Shown here piece after piece: positions 16,802 through 25,272 of a stretch of DNA of 64,000 bases. Positions within the stretch are counted from its first letter, which is position 1, and the number at the start of each line of letters is the position of its first letter. The notes under the pieces are model-generated. The model did not search any database and had not been told where the DNA came from. It saw only the letters and a program-made list of their open reading frames with translations. The stretch is from IMG/VR virus record IMGVR_UViG_3300042374_001628, positions 1 to 64,000 of that record; one strand, 5' to 3'. The position numbers and the translations under genes are program-made. Origin of the DNA: a virus.

Positions 16802-17293
16802 ATGAAAAGCATATCGTACTATAAACCAAATAGTCAAAACAAAGGTTCTGCTGCTCAATTTCAATTTGGAGCCAAAGAAAATGACTATGGCCTTTACCTT
16901 GGCATTGTTAAGCAATTCGGGTGGAATAGCCAATCGAAGCGCGGATCATTTTCTGAAAACTCAAAAAATCCACTAAAAAATAAAAAAATCAAGTTCAACA
17001 ATACAGAGGCATCTGCAATGTGTAGGGTGATAGAATCATCTTCTGAAAAATGGTCAACGGTGCATAAAAGTGAAACTAAAACCACCTCAATATCATTCTC
17101 TCACTATATCAAGGATGGCATAAAGTTGGGGTATGGCCTTTCTATAAGCGAAAAGGATGGAGAGGCATTCATGATTGGATTCAATAATGATGAAGGTTAT
17201 TTACTTAAAGAATTTTTAAAATCATATATTTTATTTACTTTCGATAAAAATAATGTTAATGATAGTGAAAATAAAAAACAATCAAATTTTTAA
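16802..17293 (+). CDS. Possible single-stranded DNA-binding protein
   Basis: A 163-residue product with alternating beta strands and conserved-looking segments: KGSAAQFQFGA, LYLGIVKQFGWN, GSFSENSKN, FNNTEASAMCRVIE, TSISFSHYIKDGIKLGYGLS and FMIGFNNDEGYLLKEFL. The order of basic strand segments and a C-terminal amphipathic helix resembles small PC4/Whirly-like ssDNA-binding proteins that I associate with large phages, but I cannot confirm this without a profile search. The last residues are acidic/polar (NVNDSENKKQSNF) without the SSB tip. It is followed directly by the large glycosyltransferase (0-base gap). Confidence 0.5.
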   Translation: MKSISYYKPNSQNKGSAAQFQFGAKENDYGLYLGIVKQFGWNSQSKRGSFSENSKNPLKNKKIKFNNTEASAMCRVIESSSEKWSTVHKSETKTTSISFSHYIKDGIKLGYGLSISEKDGEAFMIGFNNDEGYLLKEFLKSYILFTFDKNNVNDSENKKQSNF

Positions 17294-19246
17294 ATGAGAA
17301 AAAAGCGAGTACTTTTCCTTACAGACTATGCAGGTGTAAATACTGGATTTGGTAAAAATATAAAATTACTTTTAACGTATTTATATAAAACAAAAAAATA
17401 CGAATTATTTCATGCAGCTTGCGGTGTTGGTAGGGATAATCCAGAATTTCAAAAATTTCCTTGGAAAACTATAGGGGTAATACCAAATGATCAGTCTTTT
17501 ATTAGCAGAATGCAACAAGATCAGCATTTTGCCAGAATGGCCAGCTATGGAGAGCCAGAAATAGCTAAAATTGTAGAAGAAACAAAACCAGATGTTATTT
17601 TTGCTATACAAGACAGCTGGGGCGCATTATTCGTAGCAGATAAGCCATTTTTTAAAAAAATTCCGACAGTTTGCTGGATTACATTTGATAGCCTTCCTCT
17701 TCTTCCAGACACCGTTGAAAAAGCCAGCAAGATAGCCAACTATTGGACATGGTCAGATTTTGCAGAAAATGAATTTCATAAACTTGGATTTGATCACGTA
17801 AAAACTCAATATCCATTAACTAATACGGATAACTTTTATCCGCTTTCAGAAAATGAAGTGCTTACTATAAAGCAGCAGCATGGTATTGAGAAAGATTGTA
17901 AAATATTTGGTTTTGTATTCAGAAATCAATTGAGAAAACTAGTTGGTACATTAATATCTGGATATTCAGAATTTTTAAAGCAAAATCCAGAGATGTCTAA
18001 AAAAACAAAGCTTTTGCTGCATACGCATTTTGCAGAAGGGTGGGATATTATGAGATTTGCAAAGCAATATGGGGTTCCTGAAGAAAATATTTTATGCACC
18101 TATATTTGCAAAGAAACTTATAAATACTTCATTCTCCCATACGCTGGGCAAGATATAGAAAATCCAACAACCAAAAGAAAAACATTAATAACCACAAATG
18201 TCAGTATTGGCGTAACTGATTCGCAATTAAACGAAATATATAATATAATGGATGCCTACCTGCATCCTGCAACATCTGGCGCATGCGAAATACCAATTGT
18301 TGAGGCTGCATTAGCTGAAAAAATAGTATCTACATGCGACTATTCATTTGGCTGGAATGTTGTAAATCATAATAAGGGGTGTATTCCTATGGATTATTCA
18401 CTTTACAATGAACCTCCAATGGGATCAAGTACTCAGTTTTTAAAATCTCAACCTTATCCATCATCCATATCAAAAATAATGAAAAAAATTTGCGAAATGA
18501 AGAAAGATCGCAAAAAAGAAATGGAAAGACATTCTAGAGAATGGGCATTAAAAAATTATTCAGTTTCTGTAAATGGTGAAAAAATAGAAAATTTTATAGA
18601 TTCGCAAAAATTTATCGAAGATGAGCAGGCATGGGTAGACAAAGAAGTTAAAAATATCAATCCAAAAGCACAAATTCAAAATATTGATGATGACTTGCAG
18701 TGGGTATTGCAGCTTTATAGTAAAATATTAGACACTAATCCTGACCTCAACGATGATGGTGTTAGACATTGGATGATGCAAATTGAAAGAGGAATGCCAA
18801 GACAAAATATTGAATTATATTTTAGAGATGTTGCTAATAAAGAATTGCAAAAAGAAAATCCACAAACATTGGATGTTTTATTTGACAGTAGCGATAAGTT
18901 GAATAAATTAAAAAGACTATTAATTGTACAGCCACAAAGTGCTGGAGATATTTTTATAGTAACATCATTACTTGAATCAATCAGGTCAAAATTTACTAAA
19001 GACAAATGGAAGATATATTTTGCATGCGAGCCTAAATTTTTTGAAATCTTAGCTGGTAATGAAAACATAGATAAAATTATCCCATACAATCAAATTATGG
19101 ATAATCAAATAATTATGGAAGGTCATGGAGATCACAATGGTTATGTTGATATTTGCTTAAATCCATACTTTTCAACACAGAAGTTATTAAATTATACTCA
19201 TAACAGTTATAGCATTTCTCAATTCGATCACGAGTTTAAAAAATAA
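17294..19246 (+). CDS. Multidomain glycosyltransferase: GT4-like, DUF4214-like and N-lobe of GT9
   Basis: The 650-residue protein begins as a GT-B glycosyltransferase (RVLFLTDYAGVNTGFGKN; C-lobe with MDAYLHPATSGACEIPIVEAAL, the donor-site signature). Near residues 475-525 comes a DUF4214-like segment (DGVRHWMMQIERGMPRQNI). From about residue 539 a GT9 (heptosyltransferase-like) first Rossmann lobe starts: KRLLIVQPQSAGDIFIVTSL. The frame stops at 19246 in the middle of this GT9 domain. The second lobe continues in the next gene in another frame. Removing one A from the A6 run at 19238-19243 would join them into one protein of about 1057 residues. The protein is among the largest here and probably acts on a glycan with two activities. 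Confidence 0.85.
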   Translation: MRKKRVLFLTDYAGVNTGFGKNIKLLLTYLYKTKKYELFHAACGVGRDNPEFQKFPWKTIGVIPNDQSFISRMQQDQHFARMASYGEPEIAKIVEETKPDVIFAIQDSWGALFVADKPFFKKIPTVCWITFDSLPLLPDTVEKASKIANYWTWSDFAENEFHKLGFDHVKTQYPLTNTDNFYPLSENEVLTIKQQHGIEKDCKIFGFVFRNQLRKLVGTLISGYSEFLKQNPEMSKKTKLLLHTHFAEGWDIMRFAKQYGVPEENILCTYICKETYKYFILPYAGQDIENPTTKRKTLITTNVSIGVTDSQLNEIYNIMDAYLHPATSGACEIPIVEAALAEKIVSTCDYSFGWNVVNHNKGCIPMDYSLYNEPPMGSSTQFLKSQPYPSSISKIMKKICEMKKDRKKEMERHSREWALKNYSVSVNGEKIENFIDSQKFIEDEQAWVDKEVKNINPKAQIQNIDDDLQWVLQLYSKILDTNPDLNDDGVRHWMMQIERGMPRQNIELYFRDVANKELQKENPQTLDVLFDSSDKLNKLKRLLIVQPQSAGDIFIVTSLLESIRSKFTKDKWKIYFACEPKFFEILAGNENIDKIIPYNQIMDNQIIMEGHGDHNGYVDICLNPYFSTQKLLNYTHNSYSISQFDHEFKK

Positions 19247-19247
19247 T

Positions 19248-20471
19248 ATGTCACATCTATTAGAAACTTACAGCTTGCAAACTGGAGCAAAGGCATCAAA
19301 GCCTTTTATAATTAAAAACTTTTTCCCAGTACCAAAAAAGTACATAACCATTCACAATTCTAGCGGAATGGGCGCAAAAAATTATGATCATTTTCAAGAT
19401 GTAATTGATGAGATTTTAGTGAAGTTAAAAGACAATGGTATTGAAATTGTACAAATTGGTGGAGCAGAAGATCTAGCCCTCAATGGATGCGTTCATTTAC
19501 ATGGCAGAACAAATTATCACCAAACCGCATATATCATTCAAAATTCACTCCTTCATATTGGAAATGACAGTTTTCCCGTCCATATCGCATCTGCGGCGGA
19601 CAGGCCCATTATAGCTCTATATAGTATAACCACGCCAAGTATTGCTGGCCCATGCTTTAATTCAAAAGAAATAAATGACTATAAAGTTTTTTGCTTTTCT
19701 CCAGACTATAAAGGCAAAAAGCCATCCTTTAATCCCAACGAAAGTCCAAAAACAATAAATACAATAAATTTTGAAAATATTATTGAAGCAATTGAAAAGA
19801 TATTAAATATCGATACTGGATATAATATAAAAACTATATTCAAAGGGGACAAATATCTTGCAAGAGTTATAGAATTTATTCCAGATACATTGCTTAGACC
19901 AGACTTTGCTGGCGGTAGTTTGATAAACATGAGAGTTGATCTGTGTAACGGCGATATTGATGAAAATTTAATATTTGCAAATTTAAAAAGTAGGAAGTTT
20001 AACATATTTTTAAAAAATTCTAAAAAAATTAAAAATTTGCATATATTGCCTATGTTAAAAGAAAATATTGCTAATATATTCATTGATGTTACTGATGAGG
20101 TGGTAGATATTGAATACATATCATCATTAGTAAATTATGGAATAAAACCAACAATATTATATACTGGAGAAGATGAAGATTATTTTAACGAAATTAAAAT
20201 AAATTTAATAAATTTTAATTTGAATTTTATAAAATACTCTCCACAAAAAATAAAAATAGAGGATATTGTAAAAAATAACAATATTGATAATATTATATTC
20301 AAAACAAATCGCCTCATTTTAAGTTCTGGAAAATTATACCTTTCCATAGCATCTTACTTAAATGGTCAAAGCTCAAACAGTAATTTTGAAAAATTAAACG
20401 AAATTAAAAACTACAAAGATCTTGACAAAGAATTAGAATTCTGTTATCTTTATATCAAAGAAGATAAATAA
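19248..20471 (+). CDS. C-lobe of the split GT9 glycosyltransferase plus unknown C-terminal domain
   Basis: The first ~180 residues are the second Rossmann lobe of a GT9 enzyme: KYITIHNSSGMGAKN, IVQIGGAEDLAL, HLHGRTNYHQTAYIIQNS and HIGNDSFPVHIASAADRP. This is the part that binds the donor nucleotide in the ADP-heptose family. The N-lobe is at the end of the preceding gene in the -1 related frame, and the stop TAA is followed by T and this ATG, so re-initiation could occur even without a frameshift. Residues ~200-407 are Asn/Ile/Lys-rich and unrecognised. It may be a natural two-chain enzyme, a phase-variable one, or a sequencing indel. Confidence 0.75.
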   Translation: MSHLLETYSLQTGAKASKPFIIKNFFPVPKKYITIHNSSGMGAKNYDHFQDVIDEILVKLKDNGIEIVQIGGAEDLALNGCVHLHGRTNYHQTAYIIQNSLLHIGNDSFPVHIASAADRPIIALYSITTPSIAGPCFNSKEINDYKVFCFSPDYKGKKPSFNPNESPKTINTINFENIIEAIEKILNIDTGYNIKTIFKGDKYLARVIEFIPDTLLRPDFAGGSLINMRVDLCNGDIDENLIFANLKSRKFNIFLKNSKKIKNLHILPMLKENIANIFIDVTDEVVDIEYISSLVNYGIKPTILYTGEDEDYFNEIKINLINFNLNFIKYSPQKIKIEDIVKNNNIDNIIFKTNRLILSSGKLYLSIASYLNGQSSNSNFEKLNEIKNYKDLDKELEFCYLYIKEDK

Positions 20472-20473
20472 TT

Positions 20474-21250
20474 ATGCCTAAAACATCTCAAAAAACAGAA
20501 ACAGTCGTAGTCAATTCAGATAGCAATCCTACTGTAGATAGTGATTCGAAAATTTTTTCTAGAAATGAAAGTGGTCTTTTAAATAATACCAAATATAAAT
20601 ACAGCGACGATGGAACAATTAACTGGAAATCCATGGTTAAACCAGAATTCTTAGTCCCAAACAAGGATAAATTTACAGCAACAACAGATTTTAATTCTAT
20701 TGACGTAACCCAGCTCGACGACAGTCAGCTTTTAATCCTTCTTGGCGGCATTAAAGATGTTGCTTGCATAAGGGGATTCTCTTCCGTTGATTATGATGTT
20801 ATTACTGCCAGACAGGACTATGTTGCAGTTAAATGTAATATATCTTGGATTGCTAATTATGAAACTGGAATGATACCTGTAAAATTTTCAGCCTTAGCTG
20901 ACGCCCATTTCGAGAATACGAGTGGTTTTGGTAATAAGTTTTTAATGGCAATTGCAGAAAATAGAGCGTTTATTCGCGCAGTTCGTAATTTTCTTAGAAT
21001 TAATATTGTTGGCCAAGACGAAATCGATCCAAAAAAGAAAAATGAAATTATTGAAGAATCCCAACCAACAAATCCAGCTAGTGTTTTAAACAAAGTTATG
21101 TCTGAGGTGGGCTTGAGTTTTGAAACAATAAAGGCAAAGCTTGTAACTGAAAATGATCAAGATGCGGCTGAATGGAATGCAATTTCAGATATTCCCAAAA
21201 AACGAATATTTGAAATTATAGAGAGAATTAAAAGAAAAAATAAAAACTGA
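20474..21250 (+). CDS. Possible recombination or ssDNA-annealing protein
   Basis: A 258-residue product with a polar, Ser/Thr-rich N-terminus, a central domain ending in FLMAIAENRAFIRAVRNFLRINIVG, and a C-terminal helical part resembling a small UBA-like fold (ASVLNKVMSEVGLSFETIKAKLV). The ENRAFxRAVRNFLR helix recalls the conserved helix of Rad52/Sak-type annealing proteins and related phage recombination mediators, but the similarity is weak by eye. It is the last gene of the rightward unit, convergent with and only 4 bases from the virion module. Context with a possible ssDNA-binding protein supports a DNA role. Confidence 0.45.
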   Translation: MPKTSQKTETVVVNSDSNPTVDSDSKIFSRNESGLLNNTKYKYSDDGTINWKSMVKPEFLVPNKDKFTATTDFNSIDVTQLDDSQLLILLGGIKDVACIRGFSSVDYDVITARQDYVAVKCNISWIANYETGMIPVKFSALADAHFENTSGFGNKFLMAIAENRAFIRAVRNFLRINIVGQDEIDPKKKNEIIEESQPTNPASVLNKVMSEVGLSFETIKAKLVTENDQDAAEWNAISDIPKKRIFEIIERIKRKNKN

Positions 21251-21254
21251 CAAG

Positions 21255-21818
21255 TTATTCGCCTTCACTTGGCAAATCTGGCGGCTTCGAAAACGGTGAA
21301 GGCAAGAACATAAAGCCATCACATGATTGAAAAAGTATTAAATCATTTGTTACGTGTCTTTGAATTTTAAATAAAGTATCATTAAATTCAAAAATAGAGC
21401 CGTCACCATCAAAGCTAGCAAGCGGATAGATACTCAGTATAGGGATCCTTAATGCAACTTGCCCAGACAATGTTTTTGATTGTTCGTCACTATATTCTTG
21501 CATAGATGGATAATTTTCCCACCATTGATTGTTATAATTAAAATTTGCAGCAAATGGATTTCCATTATTAAAAAAAACTTCCAACCAAACCTTCCATAAC
21601 GAATCGCTTGTAACTGGGATAGCAACATCCTTATTGGATATATTTAGAGTACTATCTGCTGACAAACCAATAAAAATATTAGAATTTGTATTGATATTGA
21701 CAGTATTTAATGTTGAAGAGCATATTGGCGCAAATGGTCCAATTTCAGCCCTTTCTGGATATTTTGTGCTGATCCCTGGCGAACCAAATGGCTCATTTTT
21801 TAATATAAAGTTGCTCAT
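21255..21818 (-). CDS. Tail-associated protein of unknown function
   Basis: The 187-residue product, last gene of the leftward virion module, is beta-rich (NTVNINTNSNIFIGLSADST, SGQVALRIPILSIYPL) with Trp-rich QWWENYPS and a Pro-rich C-terminus (SPFSKPPDLPSEGE). I recognise no family. Position after the tail-tip genes and composition suggest a small virion component. It is separated by 6 bases from the preceding gene. Confidence 0.6.
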   Translation of the reverse strand: MSNFILKNEPFGSPGISTKYPERAEIGPFAPICSSTLNTVNINTNSNIFIGLSADSTLNISNKDVAIPVTSDSLWKVWLEVFFNNGNPFAANFNYNNQWWENYPSMQEYSDEQSKTLSGQVALRIPILSIYPLASFDGDGSIFEFNDTLFKIQRHVTNDLILFQSCDGFMFLPSPFSKPPDLPSEGE

Positions 21819-21824
21819 AATTAA

Positions 21825-22991
21825 TTATACAACATAGGAGTAATATTCCCTAAAAATATTTATATTAGAACCCAAGATCCCTGTTTTATAAAAATTATTA
21901 CCAGAAATAGAATAGAATGCTGAACCAGTAAAGCCTATATTTTGATTTGGTTGTTCTATCTGCTTGTATACTTCGATTTTTTTATTCTGCTCAAATATAT
22001 TTGGGCTAACATTCATTTTTCCACTATACAATTCGCCTGTTAGCAAAGCATTTTGCCCATCAATTATAAGAGACCAAGATCCGGTAAATGTATCTTGATA
22101 GCCATTTTGATTAATATTATTACCTTCATATCCACTAATAAAAATATACGCTTCTGATGTTTCTTTATCAGTATTTTTGAAAGTAAGATCAAATATAAAA
22201 GATGATCTCAATAATGAATTAGCTTCTGATATGGAAGTTGACGGATTAATACTCAATAATAAATCTTGTGTTGGAGATTTTTTATACCTAGATATAAACA
22301 AATTTCTTCCTATAATTCCAGCATTTGTATGTAAAATTAATGGTATATAAGTATCAACAAATGGAAGTCTATCTTGTATTTGTTCGATATTAAAATTAAA
22401 AATTTGATTTTTATCTATTTTAATTCCAGTTTTCCAATCATTTACTCCAGATATTTGAAAATAAAGTGATTGAATATTATTATTAAAATTACTATTTCTG
22501 CCTATTTCTCCAGAATATAAAATGAATGGGCCATTGTTATTTTTATTTCCAGATATTGTAACTTGCACATTTTCAGTGGAAAAGCCTGAATTTTCATATA
22601 TAAAATCTATAATAGGTAATTCCCCATAAAAAAAGGTTTTAGGAAAAAAATCTTTACTATCCCAACTATATCCTGTTGTCCAATTAAATGAGAACCCACT
22701 GGCTTTTCCAAAATTTCCAGTTTTTGAATAAATGTATTGATCGTTTAAAAATATATTAAAATAATTTTCAGAATAATTTCCTGAAATATTTACAATACTT
22801 TGCGGCTGAAAAGAATAAATAAAATTATTTTCATCAAAAATTTTTCCACTAACAAAATTTATATTTAAATTTTGATTTGTATTGGTGACAATTTCAAAAT
22901 TGCCACTCCAATCATTTTGTTCATTATTCCAAAAAAAATTAAATATACAATTTTTTTGCGGATATATATAGTTTGTAAATCCAGTAATCAT
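21825..22991 (-). CDS. SG-rich tail protein of unknown function
   Basis: A 388-residue product made almost entirely of short beta segments punctuated by Ser/Thr-Gly (NISGNYSEN, SGYEGNNIN, GFTGSAFYSISG). This pattern recurs in many virion proteins of the window and suggests beta-sandwich or fibre-type domains. Its ATG overlaps the stop of the 757-residue gene by 4 bases. Located downstream of the tape measure, it probably belongs to the tail tip or side fibres. No enzymatic motif is visible. Confidence 0.6.
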   Translation of the reverse strand: MITGFTNYIYPQKNCIFNFFWNNEQNDWSGNFEIVTNTNQNLNINFVSGKIFDENNFIYSFQPQSIVNISGNYSENYFNIFLNDQYIYSKTGNFGKASGFSFNWTTGYSWDSKDFFPKTFFYGELPIIDFIYENSGFSTENVQVTISGNKNNNGPFILYSGEIGRNSNFNNNIQSLYFQISGVNDWKTGIKIDKNQIFNFNIEQIQDRLPFVDTYIPLILHTNAGIIGRNLFISRYKKSPTQDLLLSINPSTSISEANSLLRSSFIFDLTFKNTDKETSEAYIFISGYEGNNINQNGYQDTFTGSWSLIIDGQNALLTGELYSGKMNVSPNIFEQNKKIEVYKQIEQPNQNIGFTGSAFYSISGNNFYKTGILGSNINIFREYYSYVV

Positions 22992-25261
22992 GAAAATGTA
23001 TTAGATGTATTGTTTCTTTTTGAAGAAGTTATTATCCTAAAAGATTTTGGACGTATAGGTATTTCTTTATATGAGTAAGAAACTCTAAGACCCCTGCTAT
23101 CTAAAGATGCGCTTAAAGACTCTAAACCAGGGACAATTGGCAGGAAAAAACCATCACATTCCGCAGACAGAGTAGATAGCCATTTTTGACCATTTCCACC
23201 AATAGCCGCAGGAACTTCAAAAGAAGTAGATGGTTCATTTTCATTTGGCGTCACATCGGTTACGATAACACTGTGCGATAGCCCATAATCGCTATTGACT
23301 GGACCAGAAAATCCCCAAGAATTTATAGCCTGAGCATATCCAGTTTGATTAGATGAGGAATATTCGCTTTTTATGGTTCTAATCGCTTTAAAGCTAGCAA
23401 GTGATGGCATAACTACCTTTATTGACTTTCCATTACAATCAATAGAGTAAGATTTTCCTCTGGCATGCTCTAATCCTGGAGATAATTCTGCTGAATTTTC
23501 GGAACCATTATTAATTACAACATCACGATTTGCATTAATTAAATTTGGAACAATATCTGCGCATTCATCAACTATATCAGGCTTGTCTTGAGGCGGAACA
23601 GGATCAAGTATTGCATTTGGGTCCTCATAATCATAAACTTCTGTTAAGTCATTTGGATTTTCAGATTCAGATGCTGAAGTAATAGTAATATTATATCTTG
23701 GTCGCTTTACAAATATAATAACCTTTCCATCTTCTTCTATTTGCTTTCTTAATCTTTCCCCAGAAGATACGTAACCCCCAGACTCTTCATTGTTAGTAGT
23801 CGGTGCAACTAAAGTAACTGGAGTGCCTTCTTGGGGGAGGCTTTTTTGGTCATAAATTTGACATATTAAATCATGAGAAACTGTTTTAATACAATCTTCA
23901 ACTGCCTGAGCAAAATCTGCCGCCTCAACATCTCCAGAAACATGCTCGCTTACACTGCGCCAATAGCCCTTTCTAACAATATTATTTTGATCTTCAAATG
24001 TGCTATTGTATGGATTTTTGCCTCTCTGTGAAGGGGGTGGATTAAAAGAAGTTTGTATTTTTTTAAAATTAAACTCGTCTCCACCAGAGCCATTAAAATC
24101 GTAAGATTCATCATAAGGATAATACAATTCTTGAGTATATTCCTTTGATTGAATATTATTATTCAAAGGATATGCCAAATAAAAATCACCATCTCCATCA
24201 ATATTTAAATATTTAAATATTGCATCTCGAAAATTAGTATTTTTTGAATCAAAATTAAAGTTTGTTGATAAAAAATTTCTCCATTTTGGATCTGTAAGAT
24301 TTAAAGACATTTCAATTTTAGATAATACATTATAGCCTAATTTTCTATAGTCTCCATTTGTTAATGCATTATAAACTGATAATGATGGGCAAACTTTTTC
24401 TAAAACTTCATTATCGGTTGGAAAATTTGGGTGAAGAATTGGAGAAATTGAAACATGCTTATTATCTGTAATATTTAACGCAGCTTCTTGGGTTTGTTTA
24501 GTTGGCCATCTTTCAAAAAACCAAGATGATTGAGAAGATACCCCATCTCTAGTCGCTCCATAATCAAGAGACAAAATCCCACAACCTCCTTGAGGAACAT
24601 TAATTCTTATAGAGCCATTTTTTATAGCAACTATTTCATCTTTTCTCCAGTCCCACCACCATCCAATTCCCACATCTGAATAAATACCACCTAAAACACT
24701 TCTGTATGTTCCTTCATAAGAGCACCTTAAATTTTCAGAAATTTTAGGCGCACCAATTATAGCTAATGCTTGATTTGCATTATATGTGACATTGCTAGAG
24801 TCACATGGGTTTGATGACCACTCTTCCTGCCCCAAACCTCCAGCCGAATAGCCAGCCTGTCTTTGCACAACTATATTTAAATTTTTAACTCCAAAACTAA
24901 AACTAACTCTTCCCCTATCATAGCTCGCATTTACTGCTGGAACACTTACGGTTTTTGCTATATTAATTGGCCTTCCGCCAAGCCCTCTTCTAAATAAAAC
25001 TATGCATTTTTGATCAAGAGTTATAGAATTATCTATATACTCATAAGTTGTTAAAAATTTTCCTTGTTCTTTATGCGTAGAATAAGAAATTAGCTGCCCA
25101 ATAAATTCTATACCACCAATGCCGCCGATATTAGATCGATTAAATCCACGATCGCCCAATGTAGTAACTGATAATTTTGCTGGAGAATCGCTAACAGAAG
25201 CGCTTAAAGATAGCGAAACTATATCTTTATTTGCTCCAATACTTCTTATTTGAATAGCCAT
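22988..25261 (-). CDS. Large tail-tip/baseplate-type protein
   Basis: The 757-residue product opens with a beta-rich domain (IVSLSLSASVSDSPAKLSVT, GGIGGIEFIGQLISYST) such as is seen in tail hub or receptor-facing domains. In the middle there are Trp-rich WWWDWRKDEIV and an acidic linker (NPNDLTEVYDYEDPNA). The C-terminal part returns to beta structure. It is the fourth gene after the tape measure, the position where tail-hub, Tal or baseplate components of siphoviruses lie, but I cannot match it to a named family. Confidence 0.55.
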   Translation of the reverse strand: MAIQIRSIGANKDIVSLSLSASVSDSPAKLSVTTLGDRGFNRSNIGGIGGIEFIGQLISYSTHKEQGKFLTTYEYIDNSITLDQKCIVLFRRGLGGRPINIAKTVSVPAVNASYDRGRVSFSFGVKNLNIVVQRQAGYSAGGLGQEEWSSNPCDSSNVTYNANQALAIIGAPKISENLRCSYEGTYRSVLGGIYSDVGIGWWWDWRKDEIVAIKNGSIRINVPQGGCGILSLDYGATRDGVSSQSSWFFERWPTKQTQEAALNITDNKHVSISPILHPNFPTDNEVLEKVCPSLSVYNALTNGDYRKLGYNVLSKIEMSLNLTDPKWRNFLSTNFNFDSKNTNFRDAIFKYLNIDGDGDFYLAYPLNNNIQSKEYTQELYYPYDESYDFNGSGGDEFNFKKIQTSFNPPPSQRGKNPYNSTFEDQNNIVRKGYWRSVSEHVSGDVEAADFAQAVEDCIKTVSHDLICQIYDQKSLPQEGTPVTLVAPTTNNEESGGYVSSGERLRKQIEEDGKVIIFVKRPRYNITITSASESENPNDLTEVYDYEDPNAILDPVPPQDKPDIVDECADIVPNLINANRDVVINNGSENSAELSPGLEHARGKSYSIDCNGKSIKVVMPSLASFKAIRTIKSEYSSSNQTGYAQAINSWGFSGPVNSDYGLSHSVIVTDVTPNENEPSTSFEVPAAIGGNGQKWLSTLSAECDGFFLPIVPGLESLSASLDSRGLRVSYSYKEIPIRPKSFRIITSSKRNNTSNTFS

Positions 25262-25272
25262 AAATTGAAAAA

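Noticed and set aside
21259-21303. Inverted repeat GCCTTCAC/GTGAAGGC as terminator between convergent genes
   Set aside because: The loop is about 29 bases and the repeat lies inside the coding part of the leftward gene without a T run.
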